Shown here in pieces: positions 6,425 through 6,691 of a stretch of DNA of 6,691 nt. The stretch's first letter is position 1; each line of letters starts with the position of its first letter. Both the position numbers and the translations under genes were made by a program. The notes below the pieces were generated by a model. That model saw only the letters and a program-made list of their open reading frames with translations. It made no database searches and was not told where the DNA came from. This stretch comes from Sphingomonadaceae bacterium (GTDB lineage: Bacteria; Pseudomonadota; Alphaproteobacteria; Sphingomonadales; Sphingomonadaceae): the NCBI GenBank assembly GCA_019245455.1, contig JAFARM010000172.1, positions 1-6,691 on the forward strand. The letters run 5' to 3'.

Positions 6425-6448
6425 GACCGGCCTTGCCCGCTCTAAGTA
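6423..6448 (+). promoter_or_regulatory. Possible uvrC promoter
   Basis: TTGACC (6423-6428) repeats the hexamer of the parE promoter and begins inside the T-run of the terminator. The best -10 candidate, TAAGTA (6443-6448), is only 14 bases away, shorter than usual. If used, transcription would begin near 6455, the first base of uvrC. The evidence is weak. Confidence 0.3.
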
Positions 6449-6454
6449 CCGAGA

Positions 6455-6691
6455 ATGCGCACCCCCGCCGACCGTCCGCCGGACCCCGAAGCCGGCACGC
6501 GCGACCGATTTTCCGAGGAGTCGGCGACCTACGTCGTTAAGGGACGCGACACGCCCGACCTCGACGCCGGCGTCGCCGCGATCCGCAACGTGCTGCGCAC
6601 CCTGCCCCCGCGCCCCGGCGTCTACCGGATGCAGGACGCCGCCGGCGACGTGCTCTACGTCGGCAAGGCGCGGGCGCTGAAGGCGCGCGTG
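6455..6691 (+). CDS. uvrC: Excinuclease ABC subunit C, N-terminal part (continues beyond the right edge)
   Basis: UvrC makes the two incisions around a lesion in nucleotide excision repair after UvrA and UvrB have marked it. Only the first 79 codons are present. The N-terminal GIY-YIG nuclease, which makes the 3' cut, begins at about residue 49 with [11 protein letters not shown] (the GVY at 55-57) and continues to [14 protein letters not shown], with YVG at 68-70 and the conserved lysine at 71. The ATG at 6455 is firm: an in-frame TAA lies at 6443-6445 and no other start codon intervenes. About 40 acidic, low-complexity residues precede the domain, longer than in many UvrC proteins. There is no strong ribosome site (only GAG next to the ATG), so the mRNA may be leaderless or depend on a weak site. 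Confidence 0.9.
   Translation, partial: MRTPADRPPDPEAGTRDRFSEESATYVVKGRDTPDLDAGVAAIRNVLRTLPPRPGVYRMQDAAGDVLYVGKARALKARV

Overview
This is a very GC-rich (roughly 70% by eye) chromosomal window. The gene content and the protein style point to an alphaproteobacterium, most likely of the Sphingomonadales. The evidence is an RNA pyrophosphohydrolase of the alphaproteobacterial type, a BBP2-like and a TorF-like outer-membrane barrel, a ParE of about 660 residues, and dispersed GTCATCCC...GGGACCC repeats. The order-level assignment is an inference from pattern recognition, not a search result.

Layout from left to right. A minus-strand gene runs off the left edge. It encodes a proline-rich, single-pass membrane protein that I do not recognise. 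Divergent from it, an HSL-type (family IV) alpha/beta hydrolase gene overlaps the next gene, rppH, by four bases on the plus strand. rppH then converges on, and overlaps by four bases, a minus-strand pair of outer-membrane beta-barrel genes: a BBP2-like barrel upstream and a TorF-like barrel downstream. Upstream of the pair, in the gap between the barrel genes and parE, the minus strand carries what looks like a small non-coding RNA. It has an exposed CCUCCCC-type anti-Shine-Dalgarno segment followed by a 12-bp GC-rich terminator hairpin with a UUCG loop. It resembles the SuhB/MmgR (alpha-r8) sRNAs of alphaproteobacteria.

The plus strand then holds parE, the topoisomerase IV B subunit. Its promoter sits so close to the start codon that the mRNA may be leaderless. 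After parE come two long, nearly perfect palindromes built from four copies of a 27-base REP-like unit. The second palindrome ends in a T-run and so doubles as the likely parE terminator. The T-run leads straight into the upstream region of uvrC, whose first 79 codons, including the start of the GIY-YIG nuclease domain, reach the right edge.

Functionally the window mixes housekeeping (RNA 5'-end processing, chromosome decatenation, nucleotide excision repair) with envelope genes. I see no phage, plasmid, defence or CRISPR system. The most interesting items are the candidate sRNA, the covarying REPIN-like palindromes, and the very short or absent 5' leaders of parE and possibly uvrC.
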